Shown piece after piece: positions 48,315 through 57,055 of a stretch of DNA of 64,000 bases. The stretch comes from an uncultured Alphaproteobacteria bacterium (GTDB lineage Bacteria; Pseudomonadota; Alphaproteobacteria; Rhodobacterales; Rhodobacteraceae), in NCBI GenBank assembly GCA_902537215.1, contig CACBAM010000003.1:62001-126000 (forward strand). The letters run 5' to 3'. The translations under genes were made by a program, and so were the position numbers. The notes beneath the pieces are model-generated. The model did not search any database. It worked only from the letters and a program-made list of their open reading frames with translations, and was not told the DNA's origin. Position 1 is the first letter of the stretch, and every line of letters begins with the position of its first letter.

Positions 48315-48815
48315 ATGTTGTTTATAAAAGTCTTCAGCACCACTGTCATAACTTTAATCATATCGCTAAAAGCATTATTTTCGCAGATGAGTGCTTTAAA
48401 TTATGAAATTAGCAGCCTAGTCCGCCCCAATTGGGAATATGAATCTTTTTGGGCAATTCCACGAATTGGCGAAACCAAACCAATAGTGGCGATCAGTCTA
48501 TTAGCTGGAAAAAATACTGTAAATGTTCGCTGCTTAGACCTTGAATATTTAGAAATAGAGAAAACCTTCAAACCTAAAACAAAATTAGAAAGAGAGTTTC
48601 TCCACAAGATTATGTGTAAATCTATTAATAGAGCTGTAAAGAATACAAATGGTCTTGATCAATTAATTCTTAAAATCGGTATGGATGAAGTTGGTTTGCG
48701 GTTTGATTTTTTAAACGGCTGGATTGAAATTGTACAAATTCCTGAACCCCCACAACCAGATGAAGAAATGGATGGGATGGGTAGTGGCTTGGACCTTCAT
48801 CAACAAAACACCTAG
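48315..48815 (+). CDS. Hypothetical exported or membrane-anchored protein
   Basis: I do not recognise this 166-residue protein. The N terminus looks like a signal peptide or anchor (hydrophobic residues about 5-24). The rest is a small mixed domain with WEYESFWAIPRIGETKPIVAI and two Cys (near residues 75 and 105). The tail is acidic and Pro-rich (PEPPQPDEEMDGMGSG). It starts 33 bp after hemY, so it may belong to that transcript. The stop codon overlaps that of the convergent MFS gene (shared CTAG). Confidence 0.75.
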   Translation: MLFIKVFSTTVITLIISLKALFSQMSALNYEISSLVRPNWEYESFWAIPRIGETKPIVAISLLAGKNTVNVRCLDLEYLEIEKTFKPKTKLEREFLHKIMCKSINRAVKNTNGLDQLILKIGMDEVGLRFDFLNGWIEIVQIPEPPQPDEEMDGMGSGLDLHQQNT

Positions 48816-50017
48816 ACACGTAAAATACTCTCGTTACCTTTAGACGGAAATCTTGGAATTAATATCGCCACTATCAATGAAATAAATGATAATACGGCAG
48901 CTAGGTAAAAAACAGCACTATTATTATGTATCCATATATAGCCTAATAGGACTGGAAGAAATACAGCAGAGATATGGTTTATTGTAAAAGCCACAGCAGC
49001 GGTTGGAGCAAAATCCTCACTATCCGCAATTTTTTGAAAATATGTTTTCATTGCAAAAGCCAACCCAAAAAACATATGGTCAGCAATAAAAAGAATAGAC
49101 GCGACAACGTAAGACCAATCAAAATAATAGAGGCCGGCATAAAGAAGGAAAATAACCATAAGGCCGACGTACTCAACAATTAACGAAAGCCTTTCACCAA
49201 ACTTTTCTATGAATCGCCCAATTAACGGTGCCATAAATATATTGATTAAAAAATTTGCTAAGAGGAGAAGTGTAATTTGGTGAACATCAAAACCATATTT
49301 TTCAACCATCATAAAGCTGGCAAAAACAACGAATATTTGTCGCCTGGCTCCTGAAAAAAACTGTAAGGTATAATAGACCCAATACCTCCGCTTAAGTACG
49401 ATAGCTAACCGCTGTTTTTTCCCAATTTGAAATTGTGGATAATAAAAAAAGCAAAAGATTACAATTAATAGGCACAATAAGCCTGCAAAGAAATAGATGA
49501 AAAAATAATTAAAATTAAGATTAAGCCAAAGAATAATTATGGCGATATAAACAAAAAAAGCTGAACCTGATCCAGCCGCTACAATCCATCCTATTGATGA
49601 AGGTGCAGTTTCTTTCTTAAGCCATTGCAATTGCAGCGATTGATTGACTGTCTCATAGTAATGAAATCCAATAGAACTAACCAATGTTGTAATGATCAAG
49701 CCTTTAAACTCTGGAAAAAGAGCAGTAACCGCTACCGCCAACGCTAGAAGAGCTAGAGAGATGTACGCAAGTCTTTGTTCGCTTATGAAAAACAAGATAA
49801 AAATAACACAGACAGCAAGAAATCCTGGTATCTCTCTTACACTTTGAAGCCAACCTATCTCGACGCCAGAAAAACCGGATACTTCTATTACAAAATTGTT
49901 AAGCAAAGCAACCCACGTTGAAAACGCTATGGGCATTGCTATAGCGAGTAAGATAAGTAATCCGAAAGGCTCTTTTGAAAAAACTGTTTTTTTTAATATA
50001 TTTAAGATATTAGGCAT
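48812..50017 (-). CDS. Major facilitator superfamily transporter
   Basis: A 401-residue integral membrane protein with about 12 hydrophobic helices and an MFS-like midpoint. The loop after helix 2 (GWLQSVREIPGFLAV) and the symmetric motif GRFIEKFGERLSL in the second half fit the MFS loop 2-3 and 8-9 pattern. The substrate cannot be told from the sequence. It is divergent from a flavin-binding gene whose ATG begins 2 bp beyond its own start codon. Confidence 0.85.
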   Translation of the reverse strand: MPNILNILKKTVFSKEPFGLLILLAIAMPIAFSTWVALLNNFVIEVSGFSGVEIGWLQSVREIPGFLAVCVIFILFFISEQRLAYISLALLALAVAVTALFPEFKGLIITTLVSSIGFHYYETVNQSLQLQWLKKETAPSSIGWIVAAGSGSAFFVYIAIIILWLNLNFNYFFIYFFAGLLCLLIVIFCFFYYPQFQIGKKQRLAIVLKRRYWVYYTLQFFSGARRQIFVVFASFMMVEKYGFDVHQITLLLLANFLINIFMAPLIGRFIEKFGERLSLIVEYVGLMVIFLLYAGLYYFDWSYVVASILFIADHMFFGLAFAMKTYFQKIADSEDFAPTAAVAFTINHISAVFLPVLLGYIWIHNNSAVFYLAAVLSFISLIVAILIPRFPSKGNESILRV

Positions 50018-50019
50018 TA

Positions 50020-50610
50020 ATGGAATTGGAAATGAATAACGATATTTTTATAAAAGTCAGTGAGCTATTGGAAAACGGGGCGAAAGAGAGAGATCATGAT
50101 TTCCACATTATGACTTTTTGTACCATTGGAAAGGAGGGAGTGGAAGCAAGAAGTGTTGTTTTAAGAAATTTTGATAAAGATAAAAATATTATTCGTTTTC
50201 ACACCGATTATAGAAGTCCAAAACTTGATGATATTAGGAAAAACCCAAACACAGTCTGCTTGGTATATAGTTATAAGCTGAAAACGCAGTTAAGGATAAA
50301 GACAATTTCTAGTATTCATTACGACGATTCAATATGGAATGATTCATGGGATAAGACAGGGCTCTCATCAAGAAAATGTTATTTAACAAAATATGATCCT
50401 TCAAGCCACATTGAAGAAAAGGATGATGGTTTGCCTCCAGGGCTAAAGGGTAAGACCCCAACATCGAAACAGAGTGAAGAAGGAAAAAAGAATTTTTGTG
50501 TTGTCGACAATAGGATAACCGAAATTGATTATCTTTATTTAAAATCATCGGGCCACGAGAGAATGGTATTAGATTTTAACAATAATAAATCTAGCTGGAT
50601 TGCACCTTAG
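50020..50610 (+). CDS. Pyridoxamine 5'-phosphate oxidase-family FMN-binding protein
   Basis: A 196-residue split-barrel flavoprotein. EARSVVLRNFDKDKNIIRFHTDYRS and the following KLDDIRKNPNTVCLVYSY match the FMN-binding core of the PNPOx family, and LKTQLRIK fits the usual RQVRI strand. The C-terminal PNPOx dimerisation region with its conserved Arg-Pro motif is not clear, so it is closer to the Alr4036-type group than to PdxH; real pyridoxine oxidase activity is doubtful. Starts at ATG 50020 or, more typical in length, at ATG 50032. Confidence 0.75.
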   Translation: MELEMNNDIFIKVSELLENGAKERDHDFHIMTFCTIGKEGVEARSVVLRNFDKDKNIIRFHTDYRSPKLDDIRKNPNTVCLVYSYKLKTQLRIKTISSIHYDDSIWNDSWDKTGLSSRKCYLTKYDPSSHIEEKDDGLPPGLKGKTPTSKQSEEGKKNFCVVDNRITEIDYLYLKSSGHERMVLDFNNNKSSWIAP

Positions 50611-51521
50611 ACTAGAGACCGCATATATATTTCACCATTTATCATTACGGTTTTTAAAGAGGGGCATTCAACGTTGTTTTTGTCTGCAATATTAATGAGT
50701 TCTAAAAATATATGGGCGCACTCAATTTTTGACTTATTCACCATGTCTCTTCGCATAGATGAACTCCATGTAGATTTTTTGTCAGAAAGAAAGCGTCTTT
50801 GTTGCGCTAAGTCATCGTCATTCACCTGAATTTTTTCAGACTTTGCTATATTTATACACTCATCATGAAGATCAGTAATAAATGCTATTCCATGCTCAGT
50901 GGATGCAATTTCTCCTATGGTTGCATTGAATAGAGTAGTGGCACCAGCTACGGTGGTTATGAGTACCCACTTATGCCAAAGGTCTACAATGATGTCATCC
51001 GAGTACTTAATTGAGAAGTTTGCAGAACTACAAGCATCAAAAAATCGTCTTCCATCCGTTTCATCTGCCTTGTTTAAGTGACCAATAGTAAGCGAGTGAA
51101 TATCATTGAAATGGTGAATTTCACCCTCTTTGTTTAATGTGGAAAAGATATGCGCAATACCTCCAAATAAACGCGCATTTGGAAACTTATTTCTTAATTG
51201 TTCCATATGTGCATAGCCATTAAGTAATGGGATAATTATCGACCCATCCTTCACTGGAAAAGGAGATTGCAAAATCTCGTCTAAATCATAGGCCTTATTA
51301 GTGAATAATATGACATCATAGATACTGTCTACGTTATCTATAGTCACAAGGTTGGGGCTAGTGACGAAATTACCTTTTGGACTCTTAATTATTAAACCTG
51401 ATTTTTCTAATATTTTTTGTCTCTTTTCTCTTACTAAAAAAGTGACATCCATTCCCGCCTCAGCCATTCGCCCCCCAAAATAACCTCCTACGGCACCAGC
51501 ACCTAAAACGAGTATTGTCAT
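50607..51521 (-). CDS. Ketopantoate reductase family protein (PanE/ApbA-like)
   Basis: A 304-residue NADP-dependent oxidoreductase. The N-terminal nucleotide-binding motif LGAGAVGGYFGGRMAEAG is diagnostic; NKAYDLDEILQ holds the catalytic Lys region, and the C-terminal KSTWSSSMRRDMVNK segment matches the family SSM-D motif. Ketopantoate reduction to pantoate (coenzyme A pathway) is the standard function, but the family has other members and panB/panC are not nearby. It overlaps the stop codon of the convergent flavoprotein gene. Confidence 0.85.
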   Translation of the reverse strand: MTILVLGAGAVGGYFGGRMAEAGMDVTFLVREKRQKILEKSGLIIKSPKGNFVTSPNLVTIDNVDSIYDVILFTNKAYDLDEILQSPFPVKDGSIIIPLLNGYAHMEQLRNKFPNARLFGGIAHIFSTLNKEGEIHHFNDIHSLTIGHLNKADETDGRRFFDACSSANFSIKYSDDIIVDLWHKWVLITTVAGATTLFNATIGEIASTEHGIAFITDLHDECINIAKSEKIQVNDDDLAQQRRFLSDKKSTWSSSMRRDMVNKSKIECAHIFLELINIADKNNVECPSLKTVMINGEIYMRSLV

Positions 51522-51824
51522 TTGATTATTAACCTTCGCATACGTTGTATTTATTTAGTATAGGATTTTTATTCCTCTAATGAACCAGAATTAACGGAAA
51601 GCTATCTATATCTTCTTTCGCCCTAAATTTAAATTAAGCACCTATTCTCGAGAATAATTAAAAAAGGGGAGTCTTTTTAATATTTTTCTTTCAAAACGGG
51701 TATTTAAATAATATGGTATGGCTCTATATTAAGGTGGCAAATAAGTCGAAGCAAGACTTTGAAAAAAAGACAATATTCAATCTCTAGAATTCAGTTTAAT
51801 CAACAAGCGTTTTTGGAATAAATA
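51522..51824. other. Long intergenic region between panE-like gene and plcP
   Basis: About 300 bp of AT-rich DNA upstream of two divergent genes, the longest gap in the right half of the window. It holds a perfect 14-bp palindrome (51643-51656) and a weak inverted repeat TTAAAAA/TTTTTAA around 51658-51680. No PhoB box was seen despite the likely phosphate-starvation function of plcP. The longest open frame is 24 codons and looks random. Confidence 0.6.
51643..51656. repeat. Perfect 14-bp palindrome, possible operator
   Basis: TATTCTCGAGAATA at 51643-51656 is a perfect palindrome, 169 bp before plcP and 122 bp before the panE-like gene. It could be a dimeric regulator's binding site. I do not recognise the motif. 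Confidence 0.4.
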
Positions 51825-52613
51825 ATGAATGATCTTAGTTACACAGCAAAGGTTTTTAAAACGGTGTGGGTTTCTGACGTTCACTTGGGAACCAAAGGGT
51901 CAAGGGCTAAGGAGTTTTTAGAATTTCTGAAAACCATAGAATGCGAAAAAATTTTTCTTGTGGGAGATATAGTAGACGGGTGGCAACTCTCTAAACGATG
52001 GTACTGGCCTCAGACGCATAATGATGTTGTGCAGAAGATTTTGGAAAAAGCAAAGAGAGGTACCGAGATTATTTTTATTCCCGGCAATCATGACGAAGTG
52101 GCCAGGGACTTTATAGGTCTCACTATGGGGGGAATAAAAGTTAAGGATGACGATATACATTTTACGGCTGATGGCAAAAAATTCTGGGTGGTTCATGGCG
52201 ATTTATTCGACAATGTAATCCAGCACGCAAGGTGGCTTGCCTATATTGGTGACTGGGCGTATGTATTCCTGTTGAAAACAAATGCTGTTTTCAATGCCAT
52301 TCGACGACTCTTTAAGCTTCCCTATTGGTCACTTTCTCAATACTTAAAATCAAAAGTGAAGCTAGCTGTTTCATTCATGTCTGCCTTTGAAAAGTCTATA
52401 GTGACGGAGACAAGGCGAAGAGGTTGTGACGGTGTAATTTGTGGTCACATTCATAAGGCTGAGATGAAAATGGTTGAAGATATAATCTACGCCAATGATG
52501 GAGACTGGGTAGAGTCAATGACTGCCTTAGTTGAGAATTTTGACGGAAAACTTGAAATAATCGAATGGTCGAAAACAAAAGGTAAATTGACACCCGTTGA
52601 AGGTGTTAAGTAG
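51825..52613 (+). CDS. plcP: PlcP-type metallophosphoesterase (phospholipase C for lipid remodelling)
   Basis: A 262-residue calcineurin-like phosphoesterase with all metal motifs: VSDVHLG near residue 17, LVGDIVDGW near residue 45, IPGNHDEVAR near residue 81, VVHGDLFD near residue 122, and GHIHKAEMK near residue 204. It is often annotated as UDP-2,3-diacylglucosamine hydrolase (LpxH-like). PlcP of Sinorhizobium cleaves phosphatidylcholine and related lipids during phosphate starvation, giving diacylglycerol. The directly following glycosyltransferase (17-base overlap) and the adjacent pst-pho genes favour PlcP over LpxH. Confidence 0.85.
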   Translation: MNDLSYTAKVFKTVWVSDVHLGTKGSRAKEFLEFLKTIECEKIFLVGDIVDGWQLSKRWYWPQTHNDVVQKILEKAKRGTEIIFIPGNHDEVARDFIGLTMGGIKVKDDDIHFTADGKKFWVVHGDLFDNVIQHARWLAYIGDWAYVFLLKTNAVFNAIRRLFKLPYWSLSQYLKSKVKLAVSFMSAFEKSIVTETRRRGCDGVICGHIHKAEMKMVEDIIYANDGDWVESMTALVENFDGKLEIIEWSKTKGKLTPVEGVK

Positions 52614-53613
52614 AGCCGATTTGTCAAAAATAGTTATTATAACCGATGCGTGGACACCTCAAGTTAATGGGGTTGTCGTTTGTATCCAGCAAACTGTTAA
52701 ACACCTTAGAAAGATGGGACACGATGTTTTTGTTATCGGACCTGACCGCTTTAAAAATATTCCCTGCCCAACCTATCCGGAAATAAGATTGGCCCTCTTC
52801 GCAAGAAAGAAGGTTTTTGCTATCCTTGATGATTTAAAACCGGACGCACTCCATGTTAATACAGAAGGTCCTCTCGGAATAGCAGCTCGATCGTACGCTC
52901 AGAAAAATAAAATGCGTTATACAACCGCTTTTCAAACACGTTTTCCAGAGTACATAAAAGCGCGAACAGCAATCCCATTGTCCTGGACATACGCTTTTCT
53001 GAGATGGTTCCATAAAAACTCTGAGAGAGTGCTTGTTCCTTCCAAAACAGTTCAAGAAGATCTCATCAAATGGAATGTGGGAAAACCTGAGGTATGGTCC
53101 TTGGGAGTCGATCTTTCAACATTTCAACCAAAGAAAAGAACTTCTAGGAAGAAAAAAGTATATGTGTGCACAAGTCGACTAGCTATAGAGAAAAATTTAG
53201 ATGCGTTCCTAGGTCTGAAACTCGATGGGGAAAAATGGATGATAGGCAGTGGCCCAGAAGAAAAAAGGCTCAGAGAAAAATATCCAGACGTCAAATTTCT
53301 TGGAAATAAAAGTCATGAGGAAATAGCAAATATTTATCAAGAGTGTGATTATTTCGTCTTTCCATCAAAAACCGATACTTTTGGATTGGTGTTGCTCGAA
53401 GCAATGGCATGTGGGCTCCCTGTTGCTGCATATAATGTTTCCGGTCCGAAAGATGTTATCGGCAAATCGAAAGCAGGAATCCTAAGAGAAGATTTGGCTG
53501 AAGCAGCACGAGGATTAGAATCGCTTAGTGCATCGACTGCTATAAAATATGCAAAGAAGTTTTCGTGGGAAAAAGCATCAGAAAATTTTTTTTCTTATCT
53601 ACATATAGGATGA
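52597..53613 (+). CDS. agt: GT4-family diacylglycerol glycosyltransferase (Agt-like)
   Basis: A 338-residue GT-B glycosyltransferase. The N-terminal domain has VIITDAWTPQVNGVVVCIQQT and HVNTEGPLGIAARSYA; the C-terminal domain has FPSKTDTFGLVLLEAMACGLPVAA, with the GT4 Glu-x7-Glu type signature near residues 256-265. Alphaproteobacterial relatives beside plcP make glucosyl or glucuronosyl diacylglycerol to replace phospholipids under phosphate limitation. Start ambiguous: TTG 52597, GTG 52603 or TTG 52621, all overlapping or abutting plcP. It ends 7 bp from convergent phoB. Confidence 0.82.
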   Translation: MKVLSRADLSKIVIITDAWTPQVNGVVVCIQQTVKHLRKMGHDVFVIGPDRFKNIPCPTYPEIRLALFARKKVFAILDDLKPDALHVNTEGPLGIAARSYAQKNKMRYTTAFQTRFPEYIKARTAIPLSWTYAFLRWFHKNSERVLVPSKTVQEDLIKWNVGKPEVWSLGVDLSTFQPKKRTSRKKKVYVCTSRLAIEKNLDAFLGLKLDGEKWMIGSGPEEKRLREKYPDVKFLGNKSHEEIANIYQECDYFVFPSKTDTFGLVLLEAMACGLPVAAYNVSGPKDVIGKSKAGILREDLAEAARGLESLSASTAIKYAKKFSWEKASENFFSYLHIG

Positions 53614-53620
53614 GAAGTCG

Positions 53621-54316
53621 CTAACTATAGTTTTCATTAAGTGAATAACCTGCACTTCTTACAGTTCGTATAGGATCCTTTTTCACTTTACCCCTATTGA
53701 GCGCTCTTCGTAAACGCCCCACATGGACATCAACAGTTCTTTCCTCAACGTAGATCTGATTGCCCCAGACTTTATCTAACAATTGCTCCCTGTTAAATAC
53801 TTGTCCTGGCCTCATTAGAAAAACTTCAAGTAACTTAAATTCCACAGGCCCTAATTTTATTTCCTTTTTACCTCTAAACACTCTTTTGTTATCACGGTTT
53901 AATTCAATGTCATGAAAATTTAAAGTGTCTGCAAAACTGTCTTCACTCACGCGTCTAAGAAGAGCTTTCGTTCGGGCAATTAATTCAGAGTTTGAAAAGG
54001 GCTTGGTTATATAGTCATCAGCTCCGGTGTCGAAAGCTCTCAATTTATCACTTTCTTCAGTTCGCGCTGTGAGCATTATGACAGGTATTTTTTTTAATTT
54101 CTTGGATGAACGTATTTGCCTTAATATTTCCGAACCAGATAGATTTGGAAGCATCCAATCCAAAATGACAAGGTCCGGTGTCTCATGCCTAACTAAGTCA
54201 ATAGCGCTTTCACCATCAGAGCATTTAGTTACCTCGTAGCCTTCCTTAGAAAAATTGTATTCTATAATTTCTTGAATGTCCTTATCATCTTCAACAAGCA
54301 AAATTTTATGTTTCAT
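53621..54316 (-). CDS. phoB: Phosphate regulon response regulator PhoB
   Basis: OmpR-family response regulator, 231 residues. The receiver domain has the phosphoacceptor Asp in LVILDWMLPNLSG (near residue 55) and the Lys in ADDYITKPFSNSEL; the C-terminal winged helix includes VEFKLLEVFLMRPGQVFNREQLL and VDVHVGRLRRAL. RTVRSAGYSL is the typical PhoB end. It is the last gene of the phoR-pst-phoU-phoB run, with 14 bp from phoU. Confidence 0.96.
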   Translation of the reverse strand: MKHKILLVEDDKDIQEIIEYNFSKEGYEVTKCSDGESAIDLVRHETPDLVILDWMLPNLSGSEILRQIRSSKKLKKIPVIMLTARTEESDKLRAFDTGADDYITKPFSNSELIARTKALLRRVSEDSFADTLNFHDIELNRDNKRVFRGKKEIKLGPVEFKLLEVFLMRPGQVFNREQLLDKVWGNQIYVEERTVDVHVGRLRRALNRGKVKKDPIRTVRSAGYSLNENYS

Positions 54317-54330
54317 TATTAAAAAAACCT

Positions 54331-55014
54331 CTATACAGGCAGGTTAACTTTTGGTCTTATTGCCACTAAATTCTCACCTGTTATTGCAAAGTGTGTCATT
54401 TCTCCAATATGAGTGGTATGATCTCCGATGCGCTCATAATTTTTTGCTATAATCATGAGGTGGGAACCAGAGGCCACTCGTTTTTTCTTTTTTAAATATA
54501 CGAGAAGATTTTCAAAGAGATCAGTATACATTTGATCAATTTTATAATCATTTTTCCATACTTTTGTAGCTAACTTAATATCTTGATTGGTATATGAATT
54601 GATAGATCGAGTAAGCTGTTTTTTTACTTTTTCACCTAGCTCGAATATTTCTCTTCTTATGTCTATCTGGTATTCATCGCTTAGAAGTTGGGTGCGCTTT
54701 GCTATGTTTTTGCAAAGATCACCGACCCTTTCAAAGGCTCCAGAAATCTTGATAGCCGAAAATAAAACCCGTAAATCATCGGCAACAGGTTGTCTCAAAG
54801 CAATTGCTTTTATCACGGACTCGTTGATTTCGTTTTCTAGAAAATCAAGTTTCTCGTCTAAAAGAACAGCCTTTTCAGCAAGTTGAACGTTATTATCCCT
54901 TATCGACAGATTCGTGTTATTTATTATCTGCTCACACAAGCCACCCATCTCCACGATTTTACTGTTAATATAAATGAGGTCTTCGTTATATGCTGATGAA
55001 ATATGTAAAGTCAT
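54331..55014 (-). CDS. phoU: Phosphate signalling regulator PhoU
   Basis: Negative regulator linking Pst transport activity to PhoR, 227 residues of two three-helix PhoU repeats. Recognisable are AIALRQPVADDLRVLFSAIK, FERVGDLCKNIAKR and, in the second repeat, YERIGDHTTHIGEM with its Glu/Asp metal-binding pattern. It is 12 bp after pstB. Confidence 0.95.
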   Translation of the reverse strand: MTLHISSAYNEDLIYINSKIVEMGGLCEQIINNTNLSIRDNNVQLAEKAVLLDEKLDFLENEINESVIKAIALRQPVADDLRVLFSAIKISGAFERVGDLCKNIAKRTQLLSDEYQIDIRREIFELGEKVKKQLTRSINSYTNQDIKLATKVWKNDYKIDQMYTDLFENLLVYLKKKKRVASGSHLMIIAKNYERIGDHTTHIGEMTHFAITGENLVAIRPKVNLPV

Positions 55015-55026
55015 CCTATTTCCTTA

Positions 55027-55785
55027 TCATCCAAATCGCCCGGTAATGTAGTCCTGTGTTTTTTGATTCTCGGGTTGAGTAAAAATTTTATCTGTGTCGT
55101 TATATTCAATTAAGTCTCCTAAATGAAAAAAGGCCGTTTTCTTTGATACACGTGCCGCTTGCTGCATTGAATGGGTTACAATAATTATGGTATAAGACTC
55201 ACATAGTTCATTCATAAGTTCTTCGATTTTTGCAGTGGCGATCGGATCAAGTGCAGAACAGGGTTCATCCATGAGAATAACTTCAGGGCTAACGGCAATG
55301 GCTCTGGCAATACATATTCTCTGTTGCTGACCCCCTGAAAGCCCCGTTGCTTGATCATTTAACCGATCTTTGACTTCATCCATAAGTCCTGCTTTTTCCA
55401 AACTATTGTGGACTATATCTTTCAACTCGCTGTCATTACTAGCCAAGCCATGAATTCTTGGGCCATAGGCAATGTTGTCAAAAATAGATTTCGGAAACGG
55501 ATTTGCCTTTTGAAAAACCATTCCAACGCGTGCTCTGAGTTCGACAGGATCTATGTCTGGCCCATAAATATCTTGTTCATCAAGATGTATACTCCCTTTT
55601 ATTGAGCAATTCTCTATGACATCATTCATTCTATTTAGACAACGCAAAAAAGTTGATTTTCCACACCCAGAGGGACCAATTAGCGCCGTAATTATATTTT
55701 TTTCTATATCAAGGCTTATATCTCTTATCGCTTTTTTGTCGCCGTAAGATACCTCAACTTTTTTTGTTATAAATTTGCTAGTCAT
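55027..55785 (-). CDS. pstB: Phosphate ABC transporter ATP-binding protein PstB
   Basis: ATPase of the high-affinity phosphate importer, 252 residues. Walker A is [19 protein letters not shown] (near residue 37), the signature [16 protein letters not shown], and Walker [24 protein letters not shown] and SALDPIAT are PstB hallmarks. The transporter would also carry arsenate, which explains the nearby ArsJ pair. Confidence 0.97.
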   Translation of the reverse strand: MTSKFITKKVEVSYGDKKAIRDISLDIEKNIITALIGPSGCGKSTFLRCLNRMNDVIENCSIKGSIHLDEQDIYGPDIDPVELRARVGMVFQKANPFPKSIFDNIAYGPRIHGLASNDSELKDIVHNSLEKAGLMDEVKDRLNDQATGLSGGQQQRICIARAIAVSPEVILMDEPCSALDPIATAKIEELMNELCESYTIIIVTHSMQQAARVSKKTAFFHLGDLIEYNDTDKIFTQPENQKTQDYITGRFG

Positions 55786-55789
55786 TATT

Positions 55790-57055
55790 TCACCATTTCT
55801 TCTCGAATTTTTTCCTCAATACAACGGCTAAGAGATTCATTGAGATTAAAAACGCCACTAAGAATAGTATAGCTAAAGAACTCCTTTCATAAAACGCTCT
55901 TTCTGCGCTGTCAGACCACATATATATTTGAACTGGCATGGCTGTGGCACTAGAGGTAAAGGTTGTTGGAATATCAATTATAAAGGCCACCATCCCAATC
56001 ATTAAAAGAGGTGCTGTCTCGCCCAATGCTTGAGCCATACCTATAATTGTGCCCGTTAAAATGCCAGGGGTTGCTAGGGGTAATACATGATGTAGTGCTG
56101 CCTGCATTTTTGAAGCGCCCAGCCCCAAAGCAGCCTCTCGTATAGATGGAGGAATAGAGCGTATAGATGCTCTTGAGGCTATAATTATCGTAGGTAGCGT
56201 CATCAAACCTAACACAAGTCCACCGACAAGAGGTGCTGATCTAGGAAGACCAAACGTAGATAGAAAAACTGATAAACCAAGCAATCCAAATACTATAGAT
56301 GGGACTGCCGCTAAGTTGTTAACATTTACTTCAATAAAGTCTGTTATCTTTCCAGGTTTTGCAAAATACTCGAGGTATATCGCGGCCATAACAGCCAGTG
56401 GAAGTGCAAACATTATCGTGACGAAAAGGGTTAAAGCTGAACCAATAACCGATCCGAGAATTCCAGCGCTCTCAGGCTCTCTGGAGTCAGCAGATGTGAA
56501 AAATGTTTTGTTAAATTTAAGTTTTGCAATATCTCTCTCCACCAAGCTATTTACCCATGCTATTTGCTTATTATTAATCCTTCTATCTTCCTCTGGAATA
56601 TCAATGCTTAATCTACCTTTTAAATACTGATCTGCGTCGTCAGATAAATGAAGCCAAACTGACAAAGTATGAGAGCCACTACCAAGGGCTTTCTTTTTAA
56701 TAATTTCCTTTAGATCATAGCCAGCATTAGCAGAGATAATTGCAAACAATTCTTTTTTTTCATCTCTATCTTTTACCTCTGGAAAAAATTCTCTTAATGC
56801 GCTTTGCACTAAACCATCCCAGTTAAAAAGATTCATCTTATTGTTGTCAGGAGCCCCACTGTCATCAACGAACTTTTCCGTGTTTACAGATATATCTACC
56901 TTAAAGTAGGCTTGCTGAAGTGCGCTATACCCATTAAGCCCTATCGATATAAGTAGCGTTGCAAGCATAATAAGAGCAAAACAAATGGAGGTAATACCAT
57001 AGATCTTTAATCTGGTTTCACGGGCTCTTCTTGATTGTATACTTTTTCTAATCAT
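55790..57055 (-). CDS. pstA: Phosphate ABC transporter permease PstA
   Basis: Membrane permease, 421 residues, about 120 longer than E. coli PstA because of an N-terminal extracytoplasmic region (about residues 45-190), as in other alphaproteobacterial forms (DUF3333-type). The permease core begins near residue 208 ([25 protein letters not shown]) and contains the coupling [20 protein letters not shown], the EAA-loop motif for PstB contact. Starts inside the end of pstC (8-base overlap). Confidence 0.94.
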   Translation of the reverse strand: MIRKSIQSRRARETRLKIYGITSICFALIMLATLLISIGLNGYSALQQAYFKVDISVNTEKFVDDSGAPDNNKMNLFNWDGLVQSALREFFPEVKDRDEKKELFAIISANAGYDLKEIIKKKALGSGSHTLSVWLHLSDDADQYLKGRLSIDIPEEDRRINNKQIAWVNSLVERDIAKLKFNKTFFTSADSREPESAGILGSVIGSALTLFVTIMFALPLAVMAAIYLEYFAKPGKITDFIEVNVNNLAAVPSIVFGLLGLSVFLSTFGLPRSAPLVGGLVLGLMTLPTIIIASRASIRSIPPSIREAALGLGASKMQAALHHVLPLATPGILTGTIIGMAQALGETAPLLMIGMVAFIIDIPTTFTSSATAMPVQIYMWSDSAERAFYERSSLAILFLVAFLISMNLLAVVLRKKFEKKW

